From: Nematostella vectensis | Taxonomy: Eukaryota; Cnidaria; Anthozoa; Actiniaria; Edwardsiidae | Reading direction: 5' to 3' | NCBI RefSeq assembly: GCF_932526225.1 | Contig: NC_064037.1 | Span: 186,001-250,000, forward strand | DNA length: 64,000 nucleotides | In this document: positions 62,044 to 64,000 of the stretch, piece after piece | How the letters are laid out: each line of letters begins with the position of its first letter | How positions within the stretch are numbered: position 1 is the first letter of the stretch | Notes under the pieces: generated by a model | What the model saw: only the letters and a program-made list of their open reading frames with translations | Database searches by the model: none | Told to the model about the DNA's origin: nothing | Position numbers and translations under genes: made by a program

Positions 62044-64000
62044 ACAATCTCGGCGAGCTGTGCGTGGCGTAACCGTATTACAGGCCTGGGATCCTGGTTA
62101 TTGTCCTCCCCATTAATGCGCGGGTTGGGATAACCTTGCAAGAGTGTTGTACAGCATATTCGCTCGGAAATATCGGTGCTTGGGGCCTTCGGGTTCTTTA
62201 CAGCCTTCCGTAAAAGCCTTGTGCTGCCATACCGATTGGGTAATCCGTATGTATGGTTTCCGTTTTGTTCTTCAGACCGGGTTCGATCCCAGGCCAATGG
62301 GCTTTTTTTTTAGTTACTTTTTTTTTATTTGTGCTGGACCCCCTTAATCCTGATAGGTTTTGCGCAAAAATAATAAAAAAAGTGAGTTTGCAAAATAAGC
62401 TTGCTAGATTTATTGATTATATGTATTCAATTTGTTCCTAGGAAGTTAACAAAAAACACAAAGCAAAGAGTTTGAGGAAGTAAACAAGTCTGTGAACTTT
62501 AATGTTCTATTTGAAGGGGTGCATTTTGTACAGGGAAGCATACATAGAATGCTAGACTGGTGGAGAGGGAAGAGGTAAAAGTTTATTGAGCATAATTTCA
62601 ACAATAGCAGGGGGAAGAGAGGGGCACTCTCTTCATACAATATTGCAGTTGTTACCTATAATTAAATAAGTTTGTAACATGTCTTTGTTTATTAAGCAAG
62701 GTCTATTTCTGAGACAAGCAAACTCAAGTAAGGCTGTTAAAATAACAGGTGAGTGTTAAAAGAAAAACAATTATCTGATTAGTAAACTACTGTAGATTCG
62801 TTTGCACCAAAATAAGAACAAACTTCATTTTGTTTGTTATTTATGAGGAACGAGATGAGCTCTACAAAGCCATAAAGAAATATGTATTGCTCATCTAAAT
62901 TATACAAGTAAATAATAATATTAAAAAAGAACTACTGTAAGTAATTAGAGTGGTTTTCATTAACCTGTGAAACAAAGTGTGATAGTTCAACGGTAATAGT
63001 TAGTAAAACACAAAAAAGTACAATAGAATCAGATCACCACAAAGTGTAATACGCTAAAGCGTAGTTCACGGGTTAATGAAGGTTTTGACATTTCAACCTT
63101 AAATCCACATGAAAGTAATGCCTAATATCGAGAGCCCTACAGTAAGTGTTTTGCAGTCAAGTTGTTTTCTGTTAGTAGGTAAAAAATTATTCTAAATAAT
63201 AGTAATCATAGCTATGGTCACCACTTACACATATAGCACTTGTAATGAAAAGAAAGAAAAAATATATATATGCAGTCAAACAACAGAATTGCATGATAAC
63301 CTTGAATATATTGAATAAAGGACTGCAAAAAAACATCTTTTGTACTAGTTGCTTGAATTGACCCTTGGCTATTTTTAGCTGAATTCCCCTCCCCCTCTAA
63401 AAAAGAAAATAATAATAATAATAATAGAACAAAACTAAAAAGAAAACAAACACAGCAGAGACCCCCACCAACAATTTTGATTTTTTTTTACTTTCCTTTA
63501 AAGGGGGAGTGTCATGTTTAAGAGATTTGCAATAGCTCTAGAGCCCTGACACAATGAACTTCAGTGAAATTCTAATACTGACTTATGAGCTTTTGGTACA
63601 TGTGGGAGACTTTAAACAAAACAAAAAAAATGACCACAAACTGTCCATTAACATAGTTTTCAATATAATATTGCCTATTATTTAATAAGGTATTAACAGC
63701 TTTTAAAAAGTTCAACTGTTTGTAGACACTTAAAAGCCTACAATAAACACTGACTCAAGACATGCGCAGTACTATGCTGCTGCCCCTTTAAAGTAAAATA
63801 CAGCTTTACTTAGTCAGCGTAGACAATATTGCGGATTTTGTCAATATTCTAATATGAATATGTCAATATTCTCCCCCCTTACGTCTTTATTTCTATTTAT
63901 TTTATGCTTTTCACATGATACCAAAACAGCGTCTTTTTTCTTCGCTAATTTGATGTCATGTACACAATAAAAGAGATGCGCCCGTGCGCATGGCGAGTCC
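62044..64000 (+). repeat. Array unit U32 (partial, 1,957 bp), duplicate of U27
   Basis: Carries the private marks of U27 and adds TTTTTATTTGTG for TTTTTCTTTGTG near 62325. The unit is cut by the window end inside the upstream hairpin region. Confidence 0.95.
62053..62309 (+). ncRNA. Candidate Pol III RNA gene, copy 32
   Basis: A box 62065-62075 exact, B box exact, T9 run. Matches copy 27. Confidence 0.57.

Larger units (their letters stand above)
1..64000 (+). repeat. Tandem array of about 32 units of 2.0 kb
   Basis: The window is a single direct tandem repeat. Unit starts were set at the recurring string ACAATCTCGG (ACAATTTCGG in six units). Complete unit lengths run from 1,997 to 2,004 bp, and the differences come mostly from A/T homopolymers and an AAT microsatellite. 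All units have the same orientation, without inversions, gaps, or foreign insertions. The array runs off both ends of the window, so its true size is unknown. Each unit combines a conserved GC-richer block, two MITE-like elements and AT-rich spacer. This resembles tandem small-RNA gene clusters (5S, U snRNA or tRNA arrays) more than a simple satellite, because one short block is far more conserved than the rest. Confidence 0.98.
58040..64000 (+). repeat. Three-unit block U30-U32, copy B
   Basis: Nearly identical to 48031-53991. The visible differences are very few, for example C-to-A near 62325. The block continues past the window end, so the true duplication could be longer. Confidence 0.9.

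Noticed and set aside
1-64000. CRISPR array or bacterial operon
   Set aside because: The repeat unit is 2 kb with no short direct repeats and spacers, and there are no ribosome-binding sites or coding genes.

Overview
The whole 64-kb window is one uninterrupted head-to-tail tandem array. It holds 31 complete units and one truncated unit (U32), each about 2.0 kb (1,997 to 2,004 bp), all in the same orientation. Neither edge of the array is inside the window, and no conventional protein gene is visible. The spacer is AT-rich and carries short TTAA-flanked elements typical of animal genomes. The host is therefore a eukaryote and probably an animal. One internal element ends in TTAAAGGGG, which resembles the T2/Kolobok-type MITEs described from Xenopus; this leans weakly toward a vertebrate, perhaps an amphibian, but the species cannot be fixed from this sequence.

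Each unit has the same layout, given here in unit-1 coordinates. Positions 1-258 are a GC-richer block that hardly varies between the 32 copies. It has an exact RNA polymerase III A box (22-32), an exact B box (237-247) and then a T-run (260-268) that would act as a terminator. The same block folds well on paper: an 11-bp perfect helix joins 40-50 to 242-252 and encloses a row of hairpins, one of them capped by a C(UUCG)G tetraloop. My main proposal is that this is a structured Pol III-transcribed non-coding RNA gene of about 250-260 nt, repeated once per unit. I do not recognise it as 5S, 7SL, 7SK, RNase P/MRP, a U snRNA or a tRNA.

Positions 270-917 are AT-rich spacer with two G-rich purine tracts. 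Positions 918-1034 are a small piggyBac-like MITE flanked by TTAA. Positions 1035-1455 are spacer with AT and AAT microsatellites and homopolymers. Positions 1456-1749 are a second, T2/Kolobok-like MITE, also flanked by TTAA. Positions 1750-2004 are the upstream flank of the next RNA gene, with repeated CAATATT motifs and two compact GC-rich hairpins that could be promoter elements.

On a larger scale the units form a mosaic. Blocks of two to three units recur at offsets of about 8.00 kb (U1-U2 with U5-U6), 6.0 kb (U11-U13 with U14-U16), 10.01 kb (U25-U27 with U30-U32) and 28.02 kb (U8 end/U9 with U22 end/U23). This is what unequal crossing-over and gene conversion produce in a homogenising gene array. 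Units 20-22 carry the most private changes and look least homogenised; U22 has a damaged B box. The short open frames seen in every unit start with TTG or GTG and look like by-products of the repeat, not genes.
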